In this document: one piece after another, positions 1-12,000 of the stretch
How the letters are laid out: the number at the start of each line of letters is the position of its first letter
Numbering within the stretch: position 1 is the stretch's first letter
Assembly (NCBI RefSeq): GCF_030848805.1
Contig: NC_092367.1
Coordinates: 13,045,180-13,109,179, forward strand
Reading direction: 5' to 3'
Length of the DNA: 64,000 nucleotides
DNA from: Temnothorax longispinosus
Lineage: Eukaryota; Arthropoda; Insecta; Hymenoptera; Formicidae
Position numbers and translations under genes: made by a program
Notes under the pieces: generated by a model
Database searches by the model: none
Seen by the model: the letters and a program-made list of their open reading frames with translations, nothing else
Told to the model about the DNA's origin: nothing

Positions 1-236
1 TGTTAGTCCATAATTATATTTTAATTAAATATTTAAAGTGTCAATTGCGCGTCGGCTAACATCATATGATACGTCAACATATTATAAAATAAAAAAAACT
101 CGTTTGTAGTTAATTGTATTTTGTTTGTAGAGCTTTGTAGTAAAGTTAAAAATTTTTGTAGTCTTTTTAAATTGTTTATAATTAATAAATACATTTATCG
201 AACTGTGTAGCTATCAATTAACGACAATCAAAAATC

Positions 237-283
<47 letters not shown>

Positions 284-369
284 CCGGACATTTTCTATGG
301 TTTCTCGACATTTTGGAACATTCTAAACCTATTTCCATCAAAATCTCGAAAAAAAATTTTTTCACCATC
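1..369. other. AT-rich sequence with a CA microsatellite, no gene seen
   Basis: No coding segment is recognisable here. The stretch is AT-rich and ends at the left margin of a decayed Copia element. A CA-dinucleotide run of about 40 bases lies at 240-281. Long reading frames on the minus strand across this run are only translations of the repeat. Confidence 0.6.
240..281. repeat. (CA)n microsatellite
   Basis: About 20 uninterrupted CA dinucleotides are seen directly. Confidence 0.9.
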
Positions 370-954
370 ACAAAGCTTTCTTTATGAGAAAGCAAAAAAA
401 GTAAGTTAGAGAATGTAGAAGAAATTTCAGATTCAAGTGAATATGGAGATGCAAATGAAATATTAAATGATACATTGAATGAAGAAGTTTCAACTTTCGA
501 AAATAGTAAAAGGATTAGAGGGAGACCTAAAATGATTAGAACTGGTAAGCCAGAGACGTCCCAAAAAACAATATCATACGGCAAGCGTTGCAATAAATTT
601 AGATAGCGATCCAGAAACGATGGAGGATGTATTAGAAAGATCTGATAAAGATAGGTGGCTGAATGCCATGAAAAGCGAATATAATTCATTGTTAGAATGT
701 ACATGGGAGTTAGGTGATAGAACACCGGATATGAAAGTAATCTCTTCTAAATTTTCATATAAAAAGGCATGAAAATGGGGAAATAGATAGGTATAAGGCT
801 AGGTTAGTTGCACGCGGATGCGAACAGAAATATGGTATTGATTATGAAGAAGTTTATGCTCCTGTTGCGCGAATACAGACGATAAGAACACTCTTAGTAG
901 TAAGTGTAGAAATGGGTTATCACGTACATCAAATGGATGTAACTACGGCATGTA

Positions 955-1608
955 CAGGGTGAGGCAATAACTATTACCATCTTAAATATATTCGCTAATA
1001 ATCGTTTTTTCTTTACTTTAAATCTTGTTCTATGATCTTGTGTCATGAATTCTGAACTTGTTTTCAGCTCCTCTATCATATTATAGAAAAAAATGTACCA
1101 AATCAATTTTAAAAAATAAAGATGACCTTGATATCTCCGAAGCGCCTCCACCTGGACAAAAATTATTTTTGCTATATGATAGCCCTCTTCGTACCGTACA
1201 ATTTTGGTTACACTAATTTTTCTCTGGGCCTTATAGATTCGAATATCGTTGGATATTATCTTGGATGTGCGCAGGTGTCGAGAAATTGGAATTAGCCGAA
1301 TGATAAAGAACACAACTTTAATCTAATATAATTGGAAGCAGTATTACAATATCACGCTCGCATGTCTTTTCACGAACGCTACCAAAAGACGAGTGTGATA
1401 GGCGGGAGTTTTTGGCGCGCGCTAAAAAGAATACCAACCGAAAAATACTACTACGAGACGTGCGCGTATGGTTGTGAGCGCCGCTGCGCCCAAACAAATC
1501 TTATTGTATATAATCACTAGAAACGCGCGCTTATTTAAACACGAAAACTAAAATCTACAGAAACTTAACAAATATATTTAAAGTGGTAATAGTTATTGCC
1601 TCACCCTG
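955..1608. mobile_element. Mariner-type non-autonomous TIR element with TA duplication
   Basis: The ends are inverted copies beginning CAGGGTGAGGCAATAACTAT and ending with its complement, flanked by TA on both sides (953-954 and 1609-1610). The insertion interrupts the Copia RT between the HQMDV block and the following conserved block. No transposase is recognisable in its 654 bases; short reading frames inside do not resemble any family. The CAGGGT terminus and TA target are typical of Tc1/mariner-derived elements. The family assignment is inference from the ends only. Confidence 0.8.
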
Positions 1609-1952
1609 TATACAAGGCAACTTATCAGAAACAATATATATGGAGCAACCCTCAATGTTCGAACATGATAAAAATAAAATATATCGTCTGCGTCGTCCTA
1701 TTTATGGTTTAAAACAGTCTGGCCGTGCAAGATAAACTAAAAGAAAAACTAGAAGAAATTGGGTTTAAAGCCTTAATTTAAAGTAGAACCTTGCGTTTAT
1801 ACTGACATTAGTGATGGCGTTTATGTAATAGCAGTCGTTTACGTGGACGATGTCCTTTTTGCGTCAAAATTATTAAAAGTTATATCTAAAGTTAAGCTCG
1901 AATTAAATAAGTTTTTTAAAATAAAAGATTTAGGACCCGTAAGCGAAATATT

Positions 1953-2968
1953 CGCTTCTCGACAGAGAAGAAATACGCTTAATCCCAAACCTCTACTGGC
2001 AACAAACCGCAGAAGTTAGACTGGAATCAGCAACGTCGGAAACAACTCTCATCAAGAAAGGAGTGCGGCAGGGATGTGTCTTATCACTACTACTATTCAA
2101 TATATACTCGGAGGCTATTTTCAAGGAAGCTCTAGAGGGAATTACTGGTGGAATCAGGATTAACGGCAGGACGATTAATAATATCAGATATGCTGACGAT
2201 ACCGTTGTGTTAGCAGAACATGCATGACCTGCAAAACATGATGGACCGCATAGTTCGACACAGTGAAAGCTTTGGCCTCTTCACGAATACTACGAAAACC
2301 AAAACCATGGTTTTCTCTAAGATACATGTGCGTGCACATCTGATTATTAAGGGGGCAACTGTGGAACATGTCTCGTCCTTCAAATATCTTGGAACCATCA
2401 TGACCAGTCTATATGACCCTAAGAAAGAGATCAGATCAAGAATCGAGCAGGCTAGAAGAACATTTACGAATATGAAGACGTTCTTCACGAGATCGGATCT
2501 AAGTTTGGACTTCAGAGTCCGTATGATCAGATGCTACATATTCTCTACCCTGTTATACGGTTGTGAAAGCTGAACTCTTGACCCAAATACGGAAAAGAAA
2601 ATAGATGCTTTCGAGATGTATCTGTACCGTCGTATGTTGCGCATATCATGGGTAAATAAAATAACCAATGAGGAAGTCCTCAGCCGTATGCATAAGCAGA
2701 AGGAACTCATGTTGACAATCAGGGAGAGAAAGATGAGATATATAGGACACCTGATGCGAGGAGAAAGATACGAACTCATGCGACTGATCATCCAAGGCAA
2801 GTTTCAAGGGAAGAGATCCATCGGCAGGCGCCAAAATTCCTGGCTGAAAGACATCAGAAGATGGTTTGGCTGTACTTCAGTGGACATCTTTCGCATGGCC
2901 GTATCTAAGACTATGTTGGCCATTTGGATCGCCAACCTTCGAAAGGAGACGGCGTCATAAAAAGAAAA
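1953..2968 (+). mobile_element. 5'-truncated LINE (RTE-like endonuclease/RT retrotransposon)
   Basis: The + strand encodes the end of a non-LTR reverse transcriptase: the KKGVRQGCVLS block (about 2055), the catalytic YADDTVVLAE block (about 2190), and a C-terminal tail with LLYGCES and the RMLRISWV/KMRYIGHLMR region typical of RTE-like elements. A frameshift lies at about 2217, just after YADD. The Trp codon after CES is a TGA stop. The copy is flanked by an 11-base direct repeat, AGCGAAATATT, at 1942-1952 and 2969-2979, and ends in an A-rich tail. This shows target-primed insertion into the Copia element. The 5' part with the endonuclease is missing, so it is a dead truncated copy. The assignment to RTE rather than another LINE clade is by recognition only. 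Confidence 0.88.
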
Positions 2969-3074
2969 AGCGAAATATTGGGTATACGAGTCGAAAGAAA
3001 TGGGGATACGGGATCAATAAAAATTTCACAGAAAAAATATATAAATAAAGTTATCAAACAATTTGGAATGAGCT

Positions 3075-3525
3075 TATGTAGGGGAGACCGGAGGTAGTTG
3101 ACACACTTTTCAAATACTGATTGTTAAAAAAATGTTAGCAGTATTTTATAATGTCGTATACTATTTTATAATGTAGCATCGTAGCTACATCTTTTAGGTG
3201 TAAGAAAAAAATTAGACTTGTATATATTTATACACAAAAAAGTTATCTAATTCTAAGCAAAACCGCGCAAATGTGACAACTTACCCCATACCCAGAGTTA
3301 GTTGTCACATGACTCTGGATTGATTGTCATGTATCTTTTATGTAAAGAAAACATACAACAAATAGTTCTTGTTTTAATATTTTATTAAAATTAGTGCCAG
3401 TTTTTGGTAAATTTAACTTAATAATATATTGCAGCATGAATTAAACAAAAAATTAAAATTTTTTATTATAAATTTTGTAATATAATTCTCATAAACTTAG
3501 AGTAAATGATTAATTTCGAGAATTA
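3075..3525. mobile_element. AT-rich insertion inside the Copia relic
   Basis: Between the Copia RT C-terminal block and the segment leading to RNase H there are about 450 bases without homology to Copia. It begins with AGGGGAGACCGGAGGTAGTT. A similar start, AGGGGAGACCGAGGCTAGTA, occurs at about 39135, which suggests an interspersed family. Terminal repeats and a target duplication were not resolved, so the exact borders are uncertain. Confidence 0.5.
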
Positions 3526-4273
3526 ACTTCAGGTATTAAATTATCTAAGGAAATGGAGGCAAATACTCTTGATGAGAAAAGAGAAATGGAAGGTAAACCA
3601 TATAAAGAATTAATAGGTAGCTTCCTGTACTTAGCAAATACGACAAGACCTGACATTTCATTTACAGTTGGAGCGTTAAGTAGATACAATCTAAATCCTG
3701 GACTATAACATTGAAAATGCGCGAAACATGTCATCCGTTATTTGAAACAAACTGCTGATTATAAAATATTGTACCGAAAAACAGAGAAACCGTTACAAAC
3801 GTATATCGATGCGGATTGGGCCGGTGATCAAGATGACCGCAAATCTTGTTCAGGAAACATACATGTATTAGCTGGAGGACCAATAAGCTGGTTTTTTAAG
3901 AACTTTCAAACATCAGTTGCACTTTCAACTATGGAAGCCGAATATGTCCGAAGCAACGAAAAAAACTATACATTTACGTAGATTAATCAAAGAGATGTAT
4001 GAAGATCAGTATGTACACGATCCAACGGATATATTATGCGATAATCAAAGCGCAATTGTACTAAGTAAAGAGAATATGCTTCACCAAAAGAGCAAACATA
4101 TATTGAAATAAGATGTCATTTTTCTAGAGATGCTCAAAGCAAAGGTTTATAATTAATGTCAAATTTATTTTATCGGATAAAAAAATGGCAGATATTTTAA
4201 CAAAACCTTCGGTGAAGGATAAACATTTAAATTGTGTTCGTTTATTAAATCTTATGTTCAGTTAAAAACACAC

Positions 4274-4991
4274 GTATATATGTTATAGTCAAAGCCCGAA
4301 ACGCAGGCATTCCTAGGATTGACTAGTCAATTCTGGGGAACGACCAAGCGTCTTGGTCAAAGCCCGAAATAAGTTTTGCGTTTCGGCTTTTGACTAGTCC
4401 TAGGAATAACTAATACGGCTAGTCAAAGTTAGAAACTAAGGAAAAATCACTTCGGACTTTAACTAGTCAATCCTAGGAATAACTAATACGGTTAGTCAAA
4501 GTTATAGAAACTAAAGAAAAATCACTTCAGACTTTGACCAGTCAATCCTAGGTGTGGCCCAATTCGGACTGTGTGACTGTTAACAAATAAAATTAAGATT
4601 TTTTTTACTAAATTAAGTTCTTATTGTTAACATAATGTAGCTTTTTAAACTTAAGGAGAAAAAAACTATGTACAAGAGTAAAAAAGTAAATAAAAAGCTA
4701 CATTATGTTAACAATAAAAACTTAATTTAGTAAAAAAATCTTGATTTTATTTGTTAACAGTCACACAGTCCGAATTAAGCCACACCTAGGATTGACTGGT
4801 CAAAGTCCAAAATGATTTTTTTTTAGTTTCTAACTTTGACTAGCCGTATTCGTTATTCCTAGGATTGACTAGTCAAAAGCCGAAACGCAAAACTTATTTC
4901 GGGCTTTGACCAAGACGCTTTGGTCGTTCGCCAGGATTGACTATAGTCAATCCTAGGAATGCCTTTTGGACTTTGACTATAACATATATAC
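4274..4991. repeat. Long near-perfect hairpin (foldback element), 718 bp
   Basis: The left arm (about 4274-4650) is almost the exact reverse complement of the right arm (about 4690-4991). Ends read GTATATATGTTATAGTCAAA and its complement. The arms carry repeated short blocks such as CCTAGGATTGACTAGTCAA. The loop, near 4655-4690, is A-rich. No coding capacity is seen. It lies directly after the end of the Copia relic. Confidence 0.85.
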
Positions 4992-5010
4992 ATATATCAA
5001 TACACATAAA

Positions 5011-5173
5011 ATGCCCGTTCTAGACTGGAGGATGATCCTACTCGCGGCTCATCCTAGTGAGTAGTGTAAACGGATAAAAATCGTTGATTATTCATGATTT
5101 TTACCCGTCTACACTACTCACACTCACTAGAATGAGCCGCGAGTAGGATCATCCTCCAGTCTAGAACGGGCAT
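5011..5173. repeat. Short hairpin element, 163 bp
   Basis: ATGCCCGTTCTAGACTGGAG at the left is repeated as its reverse complement at the right, with arms of about 75 bases and a small centre. TAA-like sequence flanks both sides, which would fit a small MITE with a 3-bp target, but this is not certain. Confidence 0.75.
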
Positions 5174-5483
5174 AAGAGAAGAAGCTCGTGCGGTAGAGCA
5201 GAAACAATACAGCGCTATCGTAGCGGTCGATAAAACAACTTAGCGGGTACATGAAAATAACTAAACATGTATAATATTACATATTATGATATCTCTACAC
5301 TCCCGGCCTCTATCGGAATAATATATATATGGCCTCTGCTGCGTTTTTGAGTTACCGGATACATTGTAATAAACACTGAGGTATAATCCAAACGGGCTGT
5401 CTTTAATAATCTTCCCTGCCCAAGAAGCTAAGAAAACCGATAACATTGATTTTCTGATTATTGAAGTTGTTTGAGGAACAGTA
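5174..5483. other. Intergenic or intronic sequence without a recognisable gene
   Basis: No exon of the P450 or any other gene was recognised. The first exon of the CYP4 gene, expected to carry a membrane anchor and a Pro-rich hinge, was looked for here and not found. Confidence 0.5.
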
Positions 5484-6032
5484 CACAGTAAAAAAATCGT
5501 GTGTACATATAGCGGTCCATACGTTAAATTTTTTTTGTGTTACCAAGATTTAATTATTATTTTAATGTAAAATTAACATACAACAGTTATGTTATTATTT
5601 TCTTAACATTTTCATGTGTTACATTTATGTCAAAGTAACACTTTATATATGTCATTTAGAAATTAAATATTATTTTGAGTTCTTGTAACACAATTATTTT
5701 AAAAAATCAACATGTCTTAAATGTCTTATGTGTTATTTTAACATATAAAGAATAGTTAAAGTAAATTTTTAAATAATCGTAAACTAAAATTAAATGTTTC
5801 TATTACACACAGTTCAAGTAAAATCTGTAAAATAATTAATATCATGTGTTAATATAACTTGAAAAATAAAGTCAAAAGAACAAATATAAATGTAAAGTAT
5901 AATGTCAATTAATTAACATTTCTAATTTGTCAACAAGTAGCACACGATGAATGATCATTTTAACTTAAAATTTAGAGTGGACTTTCTGGAACATGTAAAA
6001 AATGTTAAAATTACGTATTATTTTTTACTGTG
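5484..6032. mobile_element. TIR element with CACAGTAAAAAA ends, TA target
   Basis: CACAGTAAAAAAA at the left is matched by TTTTTTACTGTG at the right, with TA on both outer sides (5482-5483 and 6033-6034). The interior is AT-rich and non-coding. The right end lies about 105 bases before CYP4 exon 1 of this list. It is probably a mariner-type MITE. Confidence 0.6.
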
Positions 6033-6137
6033 TAAAATACATTAAATATATTGATAAAGTTAATTGTATATTTTTCGAGAAATATTTATAATATTTTTGT
6101 GGATTTACATAATAATTATATACATATGTTTTTTTAG

Positions 6138-6247
6138 AAAAACTATGGGAGCAGCTGGTTACTTTAGCTGACCAGTACTATCCCATTTTAAAATTCTGGG
6201 AATTTATTCTTCCCGTAGTATCCATCCGTCATCCGGATGATTTAGAG
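6138..6247 (+). CDS. CYP4 exon a (EKLWEQL...HPDDLE)
   Basis: The acceptor TTTTTTTAG precedes the exon and the donor GTAATA follows. It encodes EKLWEQLVTLADQYYP and PVVSIRHPDDLE, a region just after the proline-rich hinge of CYP4 proteins. It starts with two bases of a split codon. Confidence 0.88.
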
Positions 6248-9027
6248 GTAATAAAATATAAAAACAATTTAATCTTTTATTTTTTGGGATTGATAAATTA
6301 ACGATAAGATGCTTATTTCTTTACGTTTTTTATTTTGCAAAAATATTTGTTTTTGTCAAAAATCTGAAATGACTTAATATTCGAAATACTTTTAAAATTA
6401 TTTAATTAATTATTTATTTAAATGGCGTCTGAATTAAATAACGTTTAACTTATCTTCTGTAATTTTAGATAATATTAAGCAGTACGAAACACATCCAAAA
6501 GAGTTTTCTTTATGATAGTTTACTTCCTTGGCTCGGTACTGGTCTTCTCACTAGTGGAGGTAACATAATAATATTTTTTTCATATTTAAAAAAGGCATGA
6601 AAGTTGATACTCGAATTTATCAAAGTTTATTGGTTTCGCTTTTCCTTGATGCCGATTTTGGTTCTCTCGGTGGGCTTATTTTATGAGTAGCTGTCATCGT
6701 ATATTTTGACAGTTGTGTGTAATGTTAAAGCTAAATAGCGCGCGCGAAGCGCGCGTTTGTGATGTCTAGTAACATAAATAATGGTATATGTTATATTGAC
6801 TTTTGTTTTGGTTCTTTATTAAATTTTGTTTTAAGTTCCAATTTCATTGATAACAAAAAAATCTCTGCAATTAAATTTAAATAGTATAGGAGAGAACGGA
6901 GTAATACCGATCAGCGAACAATACCGGTTAGCTAATTATCTTGAAAATGTGATAAAGAAATTGGTTAAAAAATTTTTTGGTAATACTTAAGGAGAGCTCC
7001 CTCTTCACCGATTTCGCTGAATTTAGGCTTAATCGACGCGTTTTTGCACAAAACGAACGAATCTGACGGAAAAAAGTCCCGCTCTGCCCCGCGAAGCGAG
7101 ATATTAACTGTTAAAGTTGACGACTATCAGGTTATGAAACAGCTGTCATACCGACGAATCATATTACTGTGTTTTGTTAATCTCAACGATTAATATCTGT
7201 AACAGAAATAATTTGTTAAAGCAGAGAATAGTTGATATATGAAAAGTACATATTTATGTGTACTTTTCACATACCAACCATTCTCTGCTTTAACAAATTA
7301 TTTATGTTTCGTTAACTTAAACGCTTATATAATATCTGTAACAGAAATAATTTGTGTTCCAAAATATTCTCTGTTGTAATCAAAACCACAAACTTGAAAA
7401 CAATATATTAAATTTTATTATTTATTAATTGGATTAAAGTTGAGATCTAACATTTCCTTAAAATAAACGTGATAATTAACTGTATACACGGCTATTAAAC
7501 GTTGAAGTTAACGAAACAGAAATAAAATTGTTAAAGCAGAGAATAGTTGGTATATGAAAAGTACATATAAATATGTACTTTTCATATACCAACTATTCTC
7601 TGCTTTAATAAATTATTTCTGTTACAGACATTAAGCGTTTCAGTTAACAAAACAGAAATAATTTGTTAAAGCAGAGAATAGTTGGTATATGAAAAGTACA
7701 CATAAATATGTACTTTTCATATATCAACTATTCTCTGCTTTAACAAATTATTTCTGTTACAAATATTAAGGGGATCCTAAAGCCGTCTGTAATACCGGTT
7801 TCTTTCTTAGCACTAATCTTTTAATTGGCTTTATAGAAATAAAAAATTCTTGTCTAGAATTAAAGTACGCATCACAAAATCTAGGTCATGGTGGTCGAAT
7901 TTATATCAAAAACGAAAAAAAATTAATATTTTTTGTTATACGTGACAACAATATTTGCTTTGTACAAAAATTTCACAATAAAATATCCACAAAATTAGAC
8001 CGGCATGACCTAGGGACAACATGTAAGAACAATATTGTGCAATTGGAACTAAGAATAAAAGCTTACAAAAAAAGATCAATTGTAATAAATGCAATATAAC
8101 CTATAATCATGTCTATCCTTGTCTATCATCATTGTCTATACAAGGACAGATATAGAATTCGGTCGGTAATACAGACTTTAGGATCTCCTTAACAGTTAAC
8201 ATCTTGCTTCGCGGGGCAGAGCGGGACTTTTTTCTGCCAGATTCGTTCGTTTTATGCAAAAACGCGTCGATTAAGCCTAAATTCAGCAAAATCGGTGAGG
8301 AGGGAGCTCTCCTTAAGTATTACCAATTTTTTTGCCATTTCTCCATTTCCTAACAAACTCATATTAAAAGCACACATTAATAAACAGATAGCCAAAGACC
8401 CGGATTAAGGCGAAACCAGCATTTTCGTAATTTGATTACCTCAACAGACTTTGTCCCTAGATTTGAGTCCGGACTATATATTTTACAATTAAAACCCGAA
8501 ATCCGTCAAAACCCGAATTTACTGGTAAATTCTAGTTTTAACTAAGCCCTTTCGGTAATTCGCGTTCTAACTGAAAGAATTTAGTTAAAACTAGAATTGA
8601 CCGAATGCATTAGTTAGTACATTCGCGTTTTAACTGAAATAATTCAGTTAAAACTAGAATTAACTGACCGCTTTAGTACATTTGCGTTTTAACTAAAATA
8701 ATTTAGTTAAAACTAGAATTGACTGATTGCTCTTAGTGAATTCGCGTTCTAACGTGTCGCCGGCGCGCTTGTCAATTGTCTAATACGTGCAGTCGTGCAA
8801 GTCAGTACAGTTGTGGACGATGCTGATTGTCCACAACGCGATGTGTGCATTTGAGAAACGTCCACGACGCGTTGTGGACGGTGCTGATTATCCACAACGC
8901 AATGTGTGCATTTGAGAAACGTCCACGACGCGTTCTGTATAACTTGCATGTACTTTCAGTTATAAAGCGAGGTCCACGCTGTCTACCGGCGGAGGTGGGT
9001 GCGGGAGGGGGGGCCGAAGGCGCGCGT

Positions 9028-9058
<31 letters not shown>

Positions 9059-12000
9059 TGACGCGCTTTAAAAGTATTTAAGTGTTTAAAGCGCGTCAAC
9101 TAACCTATGTAAGTTAGTGACGCGCTTTAAACAGTTAAATACTTTTATAGCGCGTCACTAACCTACATGGGTTAGTTGACGCGGTTTAAACACTTAAATA
9201 TATACTTTTAAAGCGCGTCTCACATACACACACACGCGCGCGCGCGCGCGGGGTGCAAGAGGGAGCCTTCGGCCCCCCTCCCGCACCCACCTCCGCCGGT
9301 AGGCAGCGTAGACCTCGCTTTATAACTTAAAGTACATGCAAGTTATACAGAACGCGTCGTGGACGTTTCTCAAATGCACACATCGCGTTGTGAATGTTTT
9401 TTTCGCTCACTGAGCGATTTCGGTGTTTGGGCGTAACACATGTATGTATAGCATTGCCGATTAAGGGATTTCGCGTTTTGACTGTAAGAGAAACACGTTA
9501 GACCGCGAATTTACTAAAGCAGTCGGTTAATTCTAGTTTTAACTAAATTTTTTTAGTTAGAACGCGAATTACCGAAAGGGCTTAGTTAAAACTAGAATTT
9601 ACCAGTAAATTCGGGTTTTGACGGATTTCGGGTTTTAACTGTAACATATATATCGCACCGCAATATTTGTTTCACATCGTTATCTCACAATTATACATTA
9701 AGTTGTTTATGTTTCAGGCGCCAAGTGGCATTTACGACGGAAAATATTAACCCCTACATTTCATTTTAATATATTGCAGCAGTTTGTTGAGATTTTGATC
9801 GAGGAAGGCGATAGTATGACCAAATCTTTGAAAAATACAGAAGGAACAGTTGTACAAGATTTAGTATCATTTTTTAGTGAACATACGCTAAATGCAATAT
9901 GTGGTATGATGCGTTTATAATTGTACATTTTAACAGTATATGTTGTTCTTATTGACAAATAACATTAGACCAAGATCTAATTTTTTTATTATAAATATTG
10001 ATATCACAATATTATATCTACTGCAAATTGATATCTCGGAAAAAAAATCTTTTATAATGTCTTATATGCTTATATAAGAAGCAATCTTATATGCTTATAT
10101 ATGAATTTTGGCCTGACAAGAAGTTATATGGTCATATATGATTATATAAGATTATATAAGGACATATAAGAAATATCTCTTATAATGTCTTATATCCTCA
10201 TATAAGAAGCAATCTTATATGCTCATATATGAATTTTGGCCTGATAAGATTTTATATGGTTATATATGATTATATAAGATTATATATAAGGACATATATT
10301 TAAATAAGTTTCAGAAAATTGTTATATATTTCAAAATGTTATTTTTTAAGTGTGCTACTTTATTATAAGAGTGGACTTCACAATACAACTGATACAAAAA
10401 TTGTGCTGCTCCATAGCGCGAGACAGTGCCGTGTCTTTTAATACCGTTCTTATAACACCGTTTGTCAAATTTTAAATACGAGAAACAGTGTAGGAATTTG
10501 CTATCACAGAAAGCCGATTTCAGACTTCCGTGTGTCGATCTACTTCCGACGTGTACGATGAGAAGAATCGAGAATTGATTACGCACTTGAATACTGATGA
10601 GAATATTGTTTTTTATTGCGAGCCACGCGTAACAGCTACTATATATCTTTTTCAACTCTAACGGTCTCTCATCAGTTCTGCCAACCTCGCGAGAGCGCAA
10701 AACGATTGGGGAGGGGAGACAGAGGTACCGCTCCCTACACACTCCCCCCCGAGTGTTAACAAAATAACTTTTTGTATTTTTAAACAATATTGGACTTGAC
10801 GAATGAGCCTACGCATTTGGCCTCGTGTTCTTGCACGAGATTGGCAAAAATACCTTAACTTGTAATACATATGTACGCTTGAGCGTAATTTGAGCCAACT
10901 TACGACTAATGATATCACATAAGAGGTATAACATCATCTTTTCAGTCTTACAATTAAATCACTTTGGTTTAGTTGTCGGCGCAAACGTGACTATCTTACG
11001 GGAGTAGGTCTTAAGTGCGGGTGGATTTGAACTTACATTTTGATCGTGTACGCGCAGTTTTTGGAGGGCGCCGGAGGGCGACGGACACGCTTTTTGGGTT
11101 TCCGTTGATGTCAATATTGAACACACGCTCCGAGACGCGTTGCAATATTTTGTGAGGGCCGGTATATGGTCGCTCCAAAGCCTTCTTGGCTATGTTACGT
11201 AAAAACAAGTGAGTGCAATTATATAAATCCTTGAAATAAAAAGCGCGTTTTTTATGTTTGTGCGCGACGGGAACAGGCCGGACCTGGCGCATATATTCGC
11301 GGAAATTTTCGAGAAAGTAATTAGGGTTTGGTGTGCAATCATCGGGGAGAAAGAATTCCCCAGGAAGTCGTAGCGTTGTCCCGAATATGAATTCGACTGG
11401 TGACGCATTTGTGTCGGCACGGACGTGCGCCCGAAGTCCTAATAGGATAGTGGACAAAGTACGGGTCCAGCACGAATCGGCGTGGCACATGATTGCGGCA
11501 TTAAGAACCCGGTGCCAACGTTCAATTATGCCGTTTGACACCGGGTGGTAGGCGGTCGTGCGAATTCACTCGCAACCGATTAATGAAAGCAACTCCGCAA
11601 ACAGGCGGGATTCAAACTGGGCTCCCTGGTCCATAGTAAGTAACCGGGGGGTTCCGTAACGGGAAATCCATACATCGTAAAAAGCTTTTGCGAAGGTTTG
11701 CGCGGAGATATCTTTAAAAGGGATTGCCTCGGCCCAACGCAAAAATCTGTCGATCATAGTGAGACAATAAGAGTAAAAGCCTCGTCTACAATAGACGCAC
11801 AGGCTATGTCGTATGTCGCATGAGAATGTCGCAAGAGTACTGTTTCCGGACGCAAGGCTGTCGCAGTCGCAAGAGCCTTTGTCGCACGGAGTTGAGCCAA
11901 CTTCAACTTTCTGCGACTGCGACTGTGTCGCATGAGATCGGCCAATCACAGCACAGTACGTTGACGCTAAAAGTGTTTTGACGATTTTATTAATTGCTAG

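Larger units (their letters stand above)
370..4262 (+). pseudogene. Decayed Copia-type pol (RT and RNase H), split by three insertions
   Basis: Fragments in several + frames give, in order, the linker before the reverse transcriptase, RT with the conserved KARLVARG and VYAPVAR blocks (about 800-870), the HQMDV block ending at 950, and the YGLKQS block near 1700. The catalytic YVDDVLFAS block follows near 1840, then a C-terminal RT part at 2980-3070 and the RNase H domain with DADWAGD (about 3805) and STMEAEYV. Copia pol copies RNA into DNA for transposition. This copy has frameshifts and stops, and no LTRs were found. It is broken by a TIR element (955-1608), a LINE (1953-2968) and another insert (about 3075-3525). 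The coding order across the breaks matches the family, so the pieces belong to one element. It lies upstream of the first visible CYP4 exon, probably in an intron of that gene. Confidence 0.85.
6979..8334. mobile_element. Foldback element with about 145-bp terminal inverted repeats
   Basis: GGTAATACTTAAGGAGAGCT at 6979 begins an arm that recurs in reverse complement up to 8334. The arms contain AGGCTTAATCGACGCGTTTT and the CGCGAAGCGAG block. The interior is non-coding and contains three palindromes (listed separately). A fragment of the same arm is present at about 42661-42830, which shows this is a dispersed family. It sits in the CYP4 intron between exons b and c. Confidence 0.75.

Noticed and set aside
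228..725. 165-codon minus-strand frame
   Set aside because: It lies antisense to the Copia relic and includes the CA repeat; the coding signal is on the + strand.
5261..5446. First exon of the CYP4 gene
   Set aside because: No membrane anchor plus proline-rich hinge could be read here on the + strand, so exon 1 is left as not found.
10035..10310. CRISPR-like array of regular repeats
   Set aside because: The repeats are AT-rich transposon units in a eukaryotic intron, without spacers or cas genes.
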